Position numbers and translations under genes: made by a program. Positions 1-9,263 of a stretch of DNA of 64,000 nt are shown here, one piece after another; position 1 is the stretch's first letter, and each line of letters starts with the position of its first letter. Under the pieces are notes generated by a model, which worked only from the letters and a program-made list of their open reading frames with translations, had not been told where the DNA came from and searched no databases. This stretch comes from Pandoraea anapnoica (GTDB taxonomy: Bacteria > Pseudomonadota > Gammaproteobacteria > Burkholderiales > Burkholderiaceae): contig NZ_CABPSP010000011.1 in the NCBI RefSeq assembly GCF_902459765.1, positions 185,705 to 249,704 on the forward strand, given 5' to 3'.

Positions 1-496
1 GCCCCGTCTCGTGTCCGACCACGGAGGCGAGTTCCGACTCGGTCCGCGTGGTGACGATCAGCCCGGTGTTGATGCCGATGAAGCCGCCGGGCAGCGAGAA
101 CGCGTTGATCGCAGCGTCGCGCACGACGAAGAACTCGAAGCTCTGGCTAGCGTCGATGCCGACCTTGCGGGTGGCCGAGACAAGCTTGCTGCCCAGCGCA
201 TTGACGTAGTCGGAGAGCAGCAAATCGTTGACGTAATCGGGATCGGCGCGGATCTCGCGCATCACACGCTCGCCCAGCTTGCGCTCCATCGCGGGCGAGA
301 GGTCGGCCGCCGAGCTTTGGCCGAGCGTGGGCAAGCCTTGCGCGACGGCTTGCGTCGGAATGACGGCGGTGGCGAACGTCGTCGCCGTCATCACCGGCAG
401 CATCAAAGCGGCGACAATGCGCCGCCAGCGGGCGACGCCATATGAACTTGAATCAAGGGGATTGGGATGACGGGCGTGCGTCGGCATGGACGTCAT
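1..496 (-). CDS. M48 family zinc metallopeptidase, N-terminal part (cut by window start)
   Basis: The minus-strand frame runs from an ATG at 496 (or 487) to the window edge. It begins with a basic, then hydrophobic N-terminus that looks like a signal peptide (VAALMLPVMTATTFATA), so the product is probably periplasmic. It continues into text typical of BepA/YfgC-like M48 peptidases: a stretch ending DYVNALG, then NAFSLPGGFIGINTGL, then ELASVVGHETG. The last residues are the first half of the zinc-binding HExxH motif, which the window edge cuts. The family is known for envelope protein quality control, often with C-terminal TPR repeats that would lie outside this window. The gene is divergent from moaC with about 175 bp between. 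Neither start has a convincing Shine-Dalgarno sequence, so the exact start is uncertain. Confidence 0.85.
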   Translation of the reverse strand, partial: MTSMPTHARHPNPLDSSSYGVARWRRIVAALMLPVMTATTFATAVIPTQAVAQGLPTLGQSSAADLSPAMERKLGERVMREIRADPDYVNDLLLSDYVNALGSKLVSATRKVGIDASQSFEFFVVRDAAINAFSLPGGFIGINTGLIVTTRTESELASVVGHETG

Positions 497-670
497 GGGT
501 GTGGGCGCGGCGTGGCGCTGATCATTCGAGGCTGCTGCTATGATAGCAGCCAGACGCGGACGTTCCGCACCGTCGCCCGAACGATAAAAATAGTGGCGAA
601 TTCGCAGGCGCGGGCCGCACGATCGCGCACGATTTCAGACTGATTTCCCGCACTTTCTCAGCATCGACTC

Positions 671-1150
671 ATGGCAGAACTCACCCACTTCGACACCGCC
701 GGACAGGCCCACATGGTTGACGTCGGCAGCAAGGACAGCACACACCGCATCGCCGTCGCGCGCGGCACCATCCGCATGCAGCCGGAAACGCTGGCGCTCA
801 TTCGCACCGGCACGGCCAAGAAAGGCGACGTGCTGGGCATCGCGCGCATCGCCGCGATTCAGGGTGCCAAGCGCACGGCCGATCTGATTCCGCTGTGCCA
901 TCCGCTGGCCCTCACGCGCGTGACGGTCGAGTTTCTCGTCGACGACGGCACGAACGCCGTGCACTGCCGCGCGCAGGTCGAGACCATCGGGCGCACCGGC
1001 GTCGAGATGGAAGCGCTCACCGCCGTGCAAGTCGGTCTGCTGACGATTTACGACATGTGCAAGGCCGTGGATCGCGGCATGACGATGACCGACGTTCGCG
1101 TGCTGGAAAAGCACGGCGGCAAGTCGGGTGATTGGGTGGCCGCCGAGTAA
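671..1150 (+). CDS. moaC: Cyclic pyranopterin monophosphate synthase MoaC
   Basis: This 159-residue protein has the normal length of MoaC, which works with MoaA to convert GTP-derived 3',8-cyclo-dihydro-GTP to cyclic pyranopterin monophosphate, the first stage of molybdopterin synthesis in the cytoplasm. Visible family motifs are HMVDVGSK near the N-terminus, LIPLCHPL in the middle, [10 protein letters not shown], and IYDMCKAVD near the C-terminus, where the Asp and Lys of the active site lie. The gene stands alone between a divergent protease and a convergent EamA gene. A molybdenum hydroxylase that would need this cofactor is encoded further along (39.4-42.5 kb). A hairpin-like GGCTGCT/AGCAGCC pair lies at 530-551 upstream, with a TATGAT inside it that could be a -10 element, but no -35 is evident. 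Confidence 0.97.
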   Translation: MAELTHFDTAGQAHMVDVGSKDSTHRIAVARGTIRMQPETLALIRTGTAKKGDVLGIARIAAIQGAKRTADLIPLCHPLALTRVTVEFLVDDGTNAVHCRAQVETIGRTGVEMEALTAVQVGLLTIYDMCKAVDRGMTMTDVRVLEKHGGKSGDWVAAE

Positions 1151-1215
1151 TCACGGCATCGGCGACACCATCGCAAGCACATCGGACGGCGGCCCCGACA
1201 GGGCCCACGAAGCGA

Positions 1216-2094
1216 TCACGTCCTCGACGCCGTCCACTGCACCGCCAGAATGCTCGCGAAGACCATCGCAAGTCCCACGAATGCCAGCCCCTTGATGGCC
1301 TGACCGAGCAGCACCCAGCCGAGTACAACGGCCGTCAGCGGACTGAGCAAACCCAGTGACGACACCGCCACCGGCGCAAGACGCGCGATGCCGCGAAACC
1401 ACAACGCGTACGCCAGCAACGCCCCCGCCATCGACAAATAGACATATCCTGCGGTCTGCCACCATGTGAGCGATGGCAGCGGCGGGTCGGCCAGCAACGC
1501 GACCGGCGTCAGCATCAAGCCACCCAGCAACAGTTGCCAGCCGGTGAGCGCCAGCACCGGCATGCTCAGTCGCCAGCGACGCGTCAGATAAGTGCCTGCC
1601 GCCATGCATGCCGCGCCGGCAAGCGCCGCCGCGATGCCGACCGGCTCGAACACCGTGCCTGGCGAGAGCAGCAACACCCCCATCCCGACGACACCGGCAA
1701 TCGCCGCCCACACCGTCGTCATCAGCGGCCGCCGCTGATCCACGCCCCATGCCAGCCCCATGACCAGCAACGGCTGGATCGCCCCGACGACCGCCGCCAG
1801 ACCGCCCGGAAGTCGATAGGCCGCGACGAACAGCAGCGCCTGAAATGCGCCGATGTTCAGTGCGGAGAGCGTCAGCAGGCGCGCCCAGTCGCCGCGCGCT
1901 GGCCAGCGTCGCGCGTAGAGCAACAGCAGCAATCCCGAGGGCAGCACGCGAATCAGCGCCGCCGTGAACGGTCGGTCGGGGGGCAACACCTGCGTCGTCA
2001 CAATGTAGGTCGATCCCCAGATCATCGGGGCGAGTGCGGTGAAGAGCACATCCAGCCACGCGGTGCTTGTCGTCTGCGCAGAAATTCGGGTCAT
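1216..2094 (-). CDS. EamA/DMT family membrane exporter
   Basis: The 292-residue product is almost entirely hydrophobic, with about ten predicted membrane segments in two homologous halves, as in EamA (drug/metabolite transporter) proteins. An N-terminal APMIWGSTYIV segment matches the start of the first EamA repeat, and the second half carries the usual YLSMAGALLAYALWFRG text. Such carriers export amino acids, metabolites or drugs, and the substrate cannot be read from sequence. The gene is divergent from a MarR-type regulator. The 79-bp gap holds two palindromes, so it is probably repressed by that regulator. A longer open frame through the same region on this strand is a shadow; this frame is chosen for its membrane-protein composition. 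Confidence 0.9.
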   Translation of the reverse strand: MTRISAQTTSTAWLDVLFTALAPMIWGSTYIVTTQVLPPDRPFTAALIRVLPSGLLLLLYARRWPARGDWARLLTLSALNIGAFQALLFVAAYRLPGGLAAVVGAIQPLLVMGLAWGVDQRRPLMTTVWAAIAGVVGMGVLLLSPGTVFEPVGIAAALAGAACMAAGTYLTRRWRLSMPVLALTGWQLLLGGLMLTPVALLADPPLPSLTWWQTAGYVYLSMAGALLAYALWFRGIARLAPVAVSSLGLLSPLTAVVLGWVLLGQAIKGLAFVGLAMVFASILAVQWTASRT

Positions 2095-2100
2095 CGCAAT

Positions 2101-2120
2101 TTATCTTCAATTCAAGATAA
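2101..2120. promoter_or_regulatory. Palindrome upstream of the EamA gene (candidate MarR operator 1)
   Basis: The arms TTATCTT and AAGATAA are a perfect 7-bp inverted repeat around the 6-nt spacer CAATTC. It begins 7 bp upstream of the EamA start codon, in a strikingly AT-rich patch. It shares the core TCTT/AAGA with the second palindrome at 2138-2161, which suggests two sites for one dimeric repressor. Regulator binding is inferred. Confidence 0.6.
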
Positions 2121-2137
2121 ATCGAAGTTTGGTATTC

Positions 2138-2161
2138 TTTTGTCTTGATGTCAAGACAAAA
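2138..2161. promoter_or_regulatory. Perfect 11-bp palindrome (candidate MarR operator 2)
   Basis: Arms TTTTGTCTTGA (2138-2148) and TCAAGACAAAA (2151-2161) are exact reverse complements separated by TG. The site overlaps the AAGGAG ribosome-binding site (2160-2165) of the MarR-type gene that starts at 2174, so a bound repressor would block its own gene. MarR proteins classically bind such palindromes between themselves and a divergent target. Confidence 0.7.
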
Positions 2162-2173
2162 GGAGTCGGTAAC

Positions 2174-2725
2174 ATGGCGAAGCGGCCAATGGGGAATGCA
2201 GGGAATGAGATGAAGGGCAACACGTTGACGAGCGGCGACGCGGTCGACAGCATCCTCGCGCAGTGGCATCGCGAGCGTCCGGATCTCGACGTGTCGCCCA
2301 TGGGTGTGATTGGCCGCCTCAAGCGGTGCGCAGCGCTCGTCCAGCAGCAGCTCGACGCCACGTTCGCCGAGTTCGATATGAGCGGGTGGGAGTTCGACAT
2401 GCTGGCGACGCTGCGTCGCTCCGGTGCGCCTTACCGGCTCGCGCCGACGGCGCTCTTCTCCACGCTAATGGTGACGTCGGGCACCATGACACACCGGTTG
2501 CAGCGTCTCGAAGCGCGAGGCTGGATCGCTCGCGTGCCGAATCCGGACGACGCGCGCAGCACGCTCGTCCAGCTCACCGACGATGGCTTCGCCCTGATCG
2601 AACGTGCAGTCGAGGCGCACGTGGCCAACGAACACCGTATGCTCGCACCGCTCACCAAGGCGACGCTGATCAATGTCGAGTCCGGGCTGAGCGACTGGCT
2701 AAAGGCGCTGGAAGGCGTGAAATGA
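2174..2725 (+). CDS. MarR family transcriptional regulator
   Basis: The 183-residue protein has the MarR winged-helix layout. A helical start (GVIGRLKRCAALVQQQLDATFAEF) precedes the HTH, whose text includes WEFDMLATLRRSG, PTALFSTLMVTSGTMTHRLQRLEARGWI and the wing RVPNPDDARSTLVQLTDDG. A C-terminal dimerisation helix follows. The start at 2174 is preceded by AAGGAG at 2160-2165. An in-frame upstream ATG at 2039 lies inside the divergent EamA gene and is not credible. It most likely represses the divergent EamA exporter and itself through the two palindromes between them, releasing on binding a small ligand. The gene ends 31 bp before a strong terminator. Confidence 0.93.
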   Translation: MAKRPMGNAGNEMKGNTLTSGDAVDSILAQWHRERPDLDVSPMGVIGRLKRCAALVQQQLDATFAEFDMSGWEFDMLATLRRSGAPYRLAPTALFSTLMVTSGTMTHRLQRLEARGWIARVPNPDDARSTLVQLTDDGFALIERAVEAHVANEHRMLAPLTKATLINVESGLSDWLKALEGVK

Positions 2726-2756
2726 GGCGCTAAGTCGGGTTGTCTCGACCTCAAGA

Positions 2757-2782
2757 AAAAGGCTCGCGATGGCGAGCCTTTT
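2757..2782. terminator. Bidirectional rho-independent terminator
   Basis: AAAAGGCTCGC (2757-2767) and GCGAGCCTTTT (2772-2782) pair perfectly over 11 bp around a GATG loop, with A and T runs on the two flanks. It sits between the convergent MarR-type gene (ends 2725) and the MFS gene (ends 2834) and can serve both. Confidence 0.9.
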
Positions 2783-2833
2783 GAACTTCAGTGTGCCTCA
2801 GCCATCCTGTGGCCTACTCGCACCTTCCGCGGA

Positions 2834-4045
2834 TCAGGCCGCTGCGACCTTGCCCACGCTCTGGCGCTGCGGCCAGAAGTACCACACCGCACCGACTACT
2901 TGCAGCACGACCAGCACCGTCCACGCCGAGAAGTGTCCCTGCGGGCTATGTGCCGTGTACGCGCCGAGTACCGAGCCTACGCCGACCTGGCACAGGAAAA
3001 TCAGCAGGAAGATGACGAGGGTGAGCGACGTATTGACGCGTCCGATCAGCGTGCCGTGGAAGTACTCTGCGAGCACGGCATAGGACAGAATGCCCGCACC
3101 GCCGAAGATGCCGTAAGCGGCCCACAGCCAGACCGGCGGAATCGGCGTGCGCAGCATCAGCAGCAACTGCACCACGACGAACAGCACCATGCCGACGCCG
3201 GAGAAGGCGAACACGCTCACCCCCCGACGCTCCAGCGAGCGGGCGGCCGCCCCGAACACCACGCTGCCGGCCATCATCGCCAACCCCACGACCGAGACGA
3301 GCCACGCCGCCTCCGCCGCCGACAACCCTTCAATGTCACGCATGAACGGCGCCATCCACAGCGACTGCATCGCGTAGAACACGCCCTGCGTGATGCCCGA
3401 GAGCGACGTCACCTTCCAGAACATCGCGCTACCGAGCACCTGACGCACGCCCCGCAATGCCTCCGACAAACCACCCTGCGCATGCGAACCGGGCTTCTCC
3501 GGCGCGCCGAACCACAGTGCGATGGATATGAACACCGTGAGCGCCGCCAGTCCGAACGACACCACGCGCCAGTCCGTCAGACCGAGCAGCCAGTTCAGCG
3601 GTGTGCCGACAACCACGCCACCCATGCCGCCCACAGCCATCACCAGACCATTGAGCAACGGCAGACGCGCCACCGGAAACCACTGCGCCAGCGCCTTGAA
3701 TGCACTGCCCAGACACACCGACACGCCAACGCCAATGAGCAGACGCCCAATCATCAGCGCCCCAACGCCATGCGCCAGACCGAACAACGCCGCACCGGCC
3801 GCCGCGAGCAGCAGCACCAGCGAAGACACCCGGCGCGGCCCGAACTTGTCGAGCAGCACGCCCGCCGGTAATTGCGCACCGGCAAAACCGAGGAAATAAA
3901 GGCTCGTGAGCAGACCGAGATCGGCAGACGAGAGACCGAGGTCGCGCGTCATGAACGGTGCAAACCCGATGTTCACACCGCGGTACACGTACGAGACGAA
4001 GTATCCGCAGGCGAACAGCACGAATATTCGAAGTGCTTTCGACAT
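2834..4045 (-). CDS. Major facilitator superfamily transporter
   Basis: The product is about 403 residues with some twelve hydrophobic segments. The N-terminal half contains RGVNIGFAPFMTRDLGLSSADLGLLTSLYFLGFAGAQ followed by GVLLDKFGPRRV, the loop 2-3 signature of MFS carriers. A central polar loop (GAPEKPGSHAQGG) separates the two six-helix halves. The start at 4045 was chosen because the residues upstream are polar and cross the promoter region of the divergent LysR gene. The carrier is divergent from that LysR-type regulator with about 100 bp between, the classic arrangement for an inducible transporter. The substrate is unknown. Confidence 0.9.
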   Translation of the reverse strand: MSKALRIFVLFACGYFVSYVYRGVNIGFAPFMTRDLGLSSADLGLLTSLYFLGFAGAQLPAGVLLDKFGPRRVSSLVLLLAAAGAALFGLAHGVGALMIGRLLIGVGVSVCLGSAFKALAQWFPVARLPLLNGLVMAVGGMGGVVVGTPLNWLLGLTDWRVVSFGLAALTVFISIALWFGAPEKPGSHAQGGLSEALRGVRQVLGSAMFWKVTSLSGITQGVFYAMQSLWMAPFMRDIEGLSAAEAAWLVSVVGLAMMAGSVVFGAAARSLERRGVSVFAFSGVGMVLFVVVQLLLMLRTPIPPVWLWAAYGIFGGAGILSYAVLAEYFHGTLIGRVNTSLTLVIFLLIFLCQVGVGSVLGAYTAHSPQGHFSAWTVLVVLQVVGAVWYFWPQRQSVGKVAAA

Positions 4046-4147
4046 GGAGTAAACCCTAATGAATTGCTTGGGTATCGATTGTCCGTGCAAGTGTGATGTG
4101 AAGCCAACGAAACCTTTGTGCTCGTATTGTGAGTAAAATTTGACATC

Positions 4148-5080
4148 ATGTTCCAACACCTCCCTCCCCTCCAATCCCTGCGTGCGCTTGAAGCCGCCGT
4201 GCGTCACCGGAGCTTTACCCGTGCCGCCGAGGAATTGAATTTGACGCACAGTGCTGTCAGCCACCATATGCGCTCGCTGGAACAGCAATTGGGCACGGCG
4301 CTGTTCCGACGGGTCGGCGCGCGGATGATTCCGACGAGCGTCGGGGCGCGTCTGGCCGAGCGGGTACGCATCGGTATGACGGAACTGGACGAGGCGTTGA
4401 ACGAAGCCAAAGCAGGCATAACGCCCGACGCCGCGCCGGCCATCGTCCGTCTGGAAATCAGCGTGATGACGGATCTGGCCGCGCAATGGCTGATTCCCCG
4501 GCTCGACCGCTTCAGCAAGCTTCACCCCGGCATCGATCTGGTCGTGCGCATTCACGCGGACATCCCCGCGCCGGATCCCTATTCCGTCGACCTCGGCATC
4601 TGGCATCAGCGCGTGGAAACGCCAGGGTTCGTCACCCGAAAATTGCTCGACGACGTCGTGATCGCCGTGTGCAGCCCGGAACTGATCGCCAGCGTGCCGG
4701 GCTTCACGGTGGCGGATACGCCCAAGCTGCCGATGCTGCGCTTCGCCTACCGATCATGGCGCGACTGGCAAGTGGCCGCCGGATTGCCGCCGCATGAGCC
4801 GACGCGCGGGCCGATCTTCGACGATTCGGGGCTGCTATTGCGCGCAGCGCTGGCGGGACATGGCGTGGCCACCGCGCGTAGCTTGCTGGTGCGCGACTCG
4901 CTGGCGTCAGGGGAGCTGGTGCAGATCGGCGACGTGCAGATTGCGCCGAGTCTGGAGTACCACGTGAGCTGGCGGGAGAATCATCCGCGCGAGCGGGCGA
5001 TTCATGCCTTTTGGGACTGGATGCAGGACGAGATTGCGGCCACGGCGCCGTTGACGCCGTCGCCGATCAAGTCCGCGTGA
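4148..5080 (+). CDS. LysR family transcriptional regulator (GcvA-like)
   Basis: The 310-residue protein has the N-terminal LysR HTH (SLRALEAAVRHRSFTRAAEELNLTHSAVSHHMRSLE) at about residues 9-45, followed by the two-lobed effector-binding domain. The HTH wording, with the HSAVSHHMRSLE recognition helix, is that of the GcvA subgroup. It is divergent from an MFS transporter gene and probably controls it. The gap between the two is AT-richer than the surroundings. The inducer cannot be deduced. Confidence 0.92.
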   Translation: MFQHLPPLQSLRALEAAVRHRSFTRAAEELNLTHSAVSHHMRSLEQQLGTALFRRVGARMIPTSVGARLAERVRIGMTELDEALNEAKAGITPDAAPAIVRLEISVMTDLAAQWLIPRLDRFSKLHPGIDLVVRIHADIPAPDPYSVDLGIWHQRVETPGFVTRKLLDDVVIAVCSPELIASVPGFTVADTPKLPMLRFAYRSWRDWQVAAGLPPHEPTRGPIFDDSGLLLRAALAGHGVATARSLLVRDSLASGELVQIGDVQIAPSLEYHVSWRENHPRERAIHAFWDWMQDEIAATAPLTPSPIKSA

Positions 5081-5103
5081 ATCAACACATTTGAAGCTCG
5101 TAT

Positions 5104-5143
5104 AAAAAAACGGCAACGAATTCCGAGGAGTTCGTTGCCGTTT
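5104..5143 (-). terminator. Rho-independent terminator of the groES-groEL operon
   Basis: Arms AAACGGCAACGAA (5108-5120) and TTCGTTGCCGTTT (5131-5143) form a perfect 13-bp stem around a 10-nt loop. Read on the minus strand the stem is followed by a seven-U run (plus-strand A's at 5104-5110). It lies between groEL (ends 5248) and the convergent LysR gene (ends 5080), and may also stop LysR transcripts. Confidence 0.93.
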
Positions 5144-5247
5144 CAGGCGCGGGCTTTGGCGTCCGGATCGAGATCCTTGCGCAAAGCCCGACAGCCGGGC
5201 ATTCGGGGCACCTTGCGGCACCCCGGTCATGCAGTCTCTTGCGAGAC

Positions 5248-6915
<1,668 letters not shown>

Positions 6916-6943
6916 TTACGTAGATGTCTGGGGGCAGACAGTC

Positions 6944-7234
6944 TTAGGCGGCCACGACGGCCATGATGTCTTCTTCGCGCATGACCAGCAGTTCCTGGCC
7001 ATCGACCTTCACGCCTTGACCGGCATACTTGCCGAACAGAACGCGGTCGCCCACCTTCACGTCGAGTGCGATCAATTTGCCTTGATCATCGCGCTTGCCC
7101 GGGCCGACGGCCAGGATCTCGCCCTGGTCCGGCTTTTCGGCGGCGGCTTCCGGGATCACGATGCCCGAGGCCGTCTTCGTTTCGTTATCCAGGCGCTTGA
7201 CAATTACGCGGTCATGCAAGGGACGAAGGTTCAT
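6944..7234 (-). CDS. groS: Co-chaperonin GroES (10 kDa)
   Basis: This 96-residue protein begins [14 protein letters not shown] and contains the mobile-loop region [19 protein letters not shown] and the core [15 protein letters not shown], all diagnostic of GroES. It caps the GroEL ring as a heptamer. It is the first gene of the groES-groEL operon. Its leader of roughly 80-100 nt contains the CIRCE operator and a second, unexplained palindrome. Confidence 0.99.
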   Translation of the reverse strand: MNLRPLHDRVIVKRLDNETKTASGIVIPEAAAEKPDQGEILAVGPGKRDDQGKLIALDVKVGDRVLFGKYAGQGVKVDGQELLVMREEDIMAVVAA

Positions 7235-7272
7235 TACAAGCTCCTCTTTCTCTCAGTGAGATCGTCAAAACC

Positions 7273-7296
7273 AAATATGCAAACATTTGCATATTT
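7273..7296. promoter_or_regulatory. Unassigned 10-bp palindrome in the groES leader
   Basis: Arms AAATATGCAA (7273-7282) and TTGCATATTT (7287-7296) are perfect reverse complements around ACAT. The element lies 39 nt upstream of the groES start and downstream of CIRCE, so it is in the transcribed leader. It could be an RNA hairpin (AT-rich, so heat-labile) or a second protein-binding site. Either role is inference. Confidence 0.45.
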
Positions 7297-7311
7297 AGTG
7301 AATTCATGGCG

Positions 7312-7338
7312 TTAGCACTCTGCGCCAACGAGTGCTAA
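7312..7338 (-). promoter_or_regulatory. CIRCE operator (HrcA binding site)
   Basis: The sequence TTAGCACTC-N9-GAGTGCTAA is an exact match to the CIRCE consensus, the inverted repeat bound by the heat-shock repressor HrcA. It starts at the -10 element of the promoter, so bound HrcA would block transcription initiation. hrcA itself is not in the window. Confidence 0.97.
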
Positions 7339-7366
7339 TTATAGGGACGGGGTTTTACGATTTCAA
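7338..7366 (-). promoter_or_regulatory. Sigma70 promoter of groES-groEL
   Basis: On the minus strand TTGAAA (7366-7361) and a perfect TATAAT (7343-7338) are separated by exactly 17 bp. The -10 runs straight into the CIRCE repeat. A CTTGAAA and a CCCCGT element also lie here, but they are too close together for a standard sigma32 promoter. Control is therefore probably mainly by HrcA. From here to the next gene end at 7625 nothing else was recognised. Confidence 0.88.
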
Positions 7367-7624
7367 GACGCGGGGTTTTCCCGGAGATGAGATTTATCCC
7401 TAACGGTCGAGATGTCGAGATTCGTTGAATGCTGAACTTTGTTCACTCAACTTTGAACTCGCCAGATCGACGGCCAAGACAAACCGTTTTGAATCAACAA
7501 CATACATAAAAACCGCGGCCCTCATCCTCCTCGGGCGCACATGTTTGCTACTGACGATGCGGCGGGTGGGCGCCCGGCGACGACGACAGCAGACATCGTC
7601 ACCGGTCCCTGAAGACCTCTCGGC

Positions 7625-8008
7625 TCAGGCTTCGGCGGCCAAGGTATCGAAGACCTCCCGCGCCACCCGGAAGCTATCGATCGCAGCAGGAACACCCGCG
7701 TAGATCGCCGCTTGCAGGAAGACCTCTGTGATTTCTTCCTTCGTCACGCCGTTGGTCAACGCGCCGCGCACGTGCAATTTCAGTTCGTGCGGACGGTTCA
7801 TGACGGTGAGCATGCCAAGGTTGAGCAGACTGCGGGTACGCCGGTCCAGCCCAGGGCGATTCCATATCTCCCCCCAGCAGTACTCCGTAACCAGTTCCTG
7901 CATCGGACGATTGAACGCATCGGCCGAGGCAATCGACTTGTCCACGTACTCGCTGCCCAGCACCTCGCGGCGTGTCTTCAACCCTCTTTCAAACAATTCC
8001 GAACTCAT
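7625..8008 (-). CDS. Carboxymuconolactone decarboxylase family protein (PcaC-like)
   Basis: The 127-residue protein resembles 4-carboxymuconolactone decarboxylase. It has the N-terminal RGLKTRREVLG, the loop YCWGEIWNRPGLDRRTRSLLNLGML and the C-terminal VTKEEITEVFLQAAIYAGVPAAIDSF. It lacks the CxxC pair of the peroxidase (AhpD) branch, so a decarboxylase or lactone/isomerase-type role is more likely than peroxidase activity. It is the last gene of the minus-strand catabolic series, 61 bp after the binding-protein gene, with a good AGGAG ribosome-binding site. No beta-ketoadipate pathway genes are nearby, so calling it pcaC would go beyond the evidence. Confidence 0.85.
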   Translation of the reverse strand: MSSELFERGLKTRREVLGSEYVDKSIASADAFNRPMQELVTEYCWGEIWNRPGLDRRTRSLLNLGMLTVMNRPHELKLHVRGALTNGVTKEEITEVFLQAAIYAGVPAAIDSFRVAREVFDTLAAEA

Positions 8009-8069
8009 CGAACGTTCTCCTCATGTCCTGCCTGCTGACGCAAGGCCGCGTGAGCGGCCATGCCATCGC

Positions 8070-9092
8070 TCAATGCGCCTTGAGCGCGGTCGCCACCCAT
8101 TGATCCATCTGCGCCTTGTTGGCAGCAATCCACTCGTCGGACAGTTTCGTGATCAGCGCAGGCGAACCGCCCTCCTTGCTGATGATGGCTTCCCACTGCG
8201 ACCACGTCTTGCCTGGGAAACGAATTTGCTCGACCAGCGTCTTCACGGCCGGATTCGCCGCGACGAACTGCTTGTTCGCCACCGAACCCCAGTTCCACGA
8301 CGCCATCGCCATGCGGCACGGATTCGCGCCGCCCGCACACCCTTCCACGTTGTTCACGAGCGCGGAGCCCTTGTTCGGGACGTTCGGCGGCAGCGCGTCT
8401 GCCGGCGTCGGCAGCCACACGACATCCACACCGGGCACGAGCGCGTTCGTCACCCACGACGGGCTCCACGCATAGAAGAACGCCGGCTTGCCCTGTTTGA
8501 CCTTCGTCACCGCCTCGACCATCAGCGCTTCATACTTGCCGCGCACCGCCTTGACCGTCTGCTTCAGGCCGAACTTGTCGATCTGATAATCGACGACATC
8601 GCCACAGCTCCATCCCGGGTCGCAACTGATCAACTCGGCCTTTCCGTCCCTGCCGAAGAGTCCGGCGATCTTCGGGTCCTTCATCTGCTCAAGACTGGTG
8701 ATGTGATATTGCAGCGCCGTCTTCTTGTCGATGAGATAGCCGTTGATGCCATCGCCCGAAATCAGGCCGGAGCCAACCACCATGGCCTGCGCCGCCACGG
8801 CGCGAAAGCCCGGCTCGCGCTGCGGGAAGTTCACGTCGGTCGCAATATCGATATCGCCCTGCGCTACCGCCTGGAAGAACAGTGTGGTGTTCATCGTGCT
8901 GAGCTTGACGTCGTAGCCCAGCGCCTTGAATGCCTTCGAGACGATCTGGGCGACGACGTAATTCCCGCCGAAACTATCGCTCTGCGCGTAGCGAATCGTC
9001 TTTCCCGTGCCCGGAAGCGTCTGCGCGTGCAACGCACCCGCCACGACGAGCGAAAGCGTGAACGAAGCGAAAGCCTTAACCAATCCTTTCAT
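8070..9092 (-). CDS. Glycine betaine/quaternary-amine type ABC transporter substrate-binding protein (ProX-like)
   Basis: The mature part resembles ProX/OpuAC-type binding proteins: KTIRYAQSDSFGGNYVVAQIVSKAFKALGYDVKLSTMNTTLFFQAVAQGDIDIATDVN, and later FFYAWSPSWV and PGVDVVWLP. A signal peptide (LVKAFASFTLSLVVAGALHA) ends near residue 22, so the protein is periplasmic. The start at 9092 has GGAGAG upstream, and longer upstream frames lack signal-peptide logic. It is about 340 residues, with Trp and Tyr residues that in this family make the aromatic box for quaternary ammonium ligands. It follows the ATPase and permease genes, separated from the permease by 171 bp. Ligand identity is inferred only from the family. 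Confidence 0.88.
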   Translation of the reverse strand: MKGLVKAFASFTLSLVVAGALHAQTLPGTGKTIRYAQSDSFGGNYVVAQIVSKAFKALGYDVKLSTMNTTLFFQAVAQGDIDIATDVNFPQREPGFRAVAAQAMVVGSGLISGDGINGYLIDKKTALQYHITSLEQMKDPKIAGLFGRDGKAELISCDPGWSCGDVVDYQIDKFGLKQTVKAVRGKYEALMVEAVTKVKQGKPAFFYAWSPSWVTNALVPGVDVVWLPTPADALPPNVPNKGSALVNNVEGCAGGANPCRMAMASWNWGSVANKQFVAANPAVKTLVEQIRFPGKTWSQWEAIISKEGGSPALITKLSDEWIAANKAQMDQWVATALKAH

Positions 9093-9263
9093 TGCTGCTC
9101 TCCAAGACTTGTTCGATCCATCGGATCGTCGAGTTATCGGCCCGCCTGACGTGCGCATGCGGGCACGGGTGCCGGTCCCTGACGTCAACACCCCGTCGTC
9201 AGGGCCAGCCTTCCATTTGTTGCAAAACCGGTTTTCAGTGGTTCAAAGGGTCAGTGCTCGTGC

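Noticed and set aside
530-551. GGCTGCT/AGCAGCC hairpin upstream of moaC, considered as a riboswitch or operator
   Set aside because: Only 7 bp, no conserved riboswitch core was visible (a molybdenum-cofactor element would be much larger), and it may be chance in GC-rich DNA.
1151-2269. 372-codon minus-strand frame overlapping the EamA gene
   Set aside because: It is a frame-shifted shadow of the membrane protein gene, Ala/Gly/Arg-rich, and crosses the operator region.
7425-7703. 92-codon plus-strand frame beyond the groES promoter
   Set aside because: No family resemblance, no ribosome-binding site, and it overlaps the 3' end of the CMD gene.
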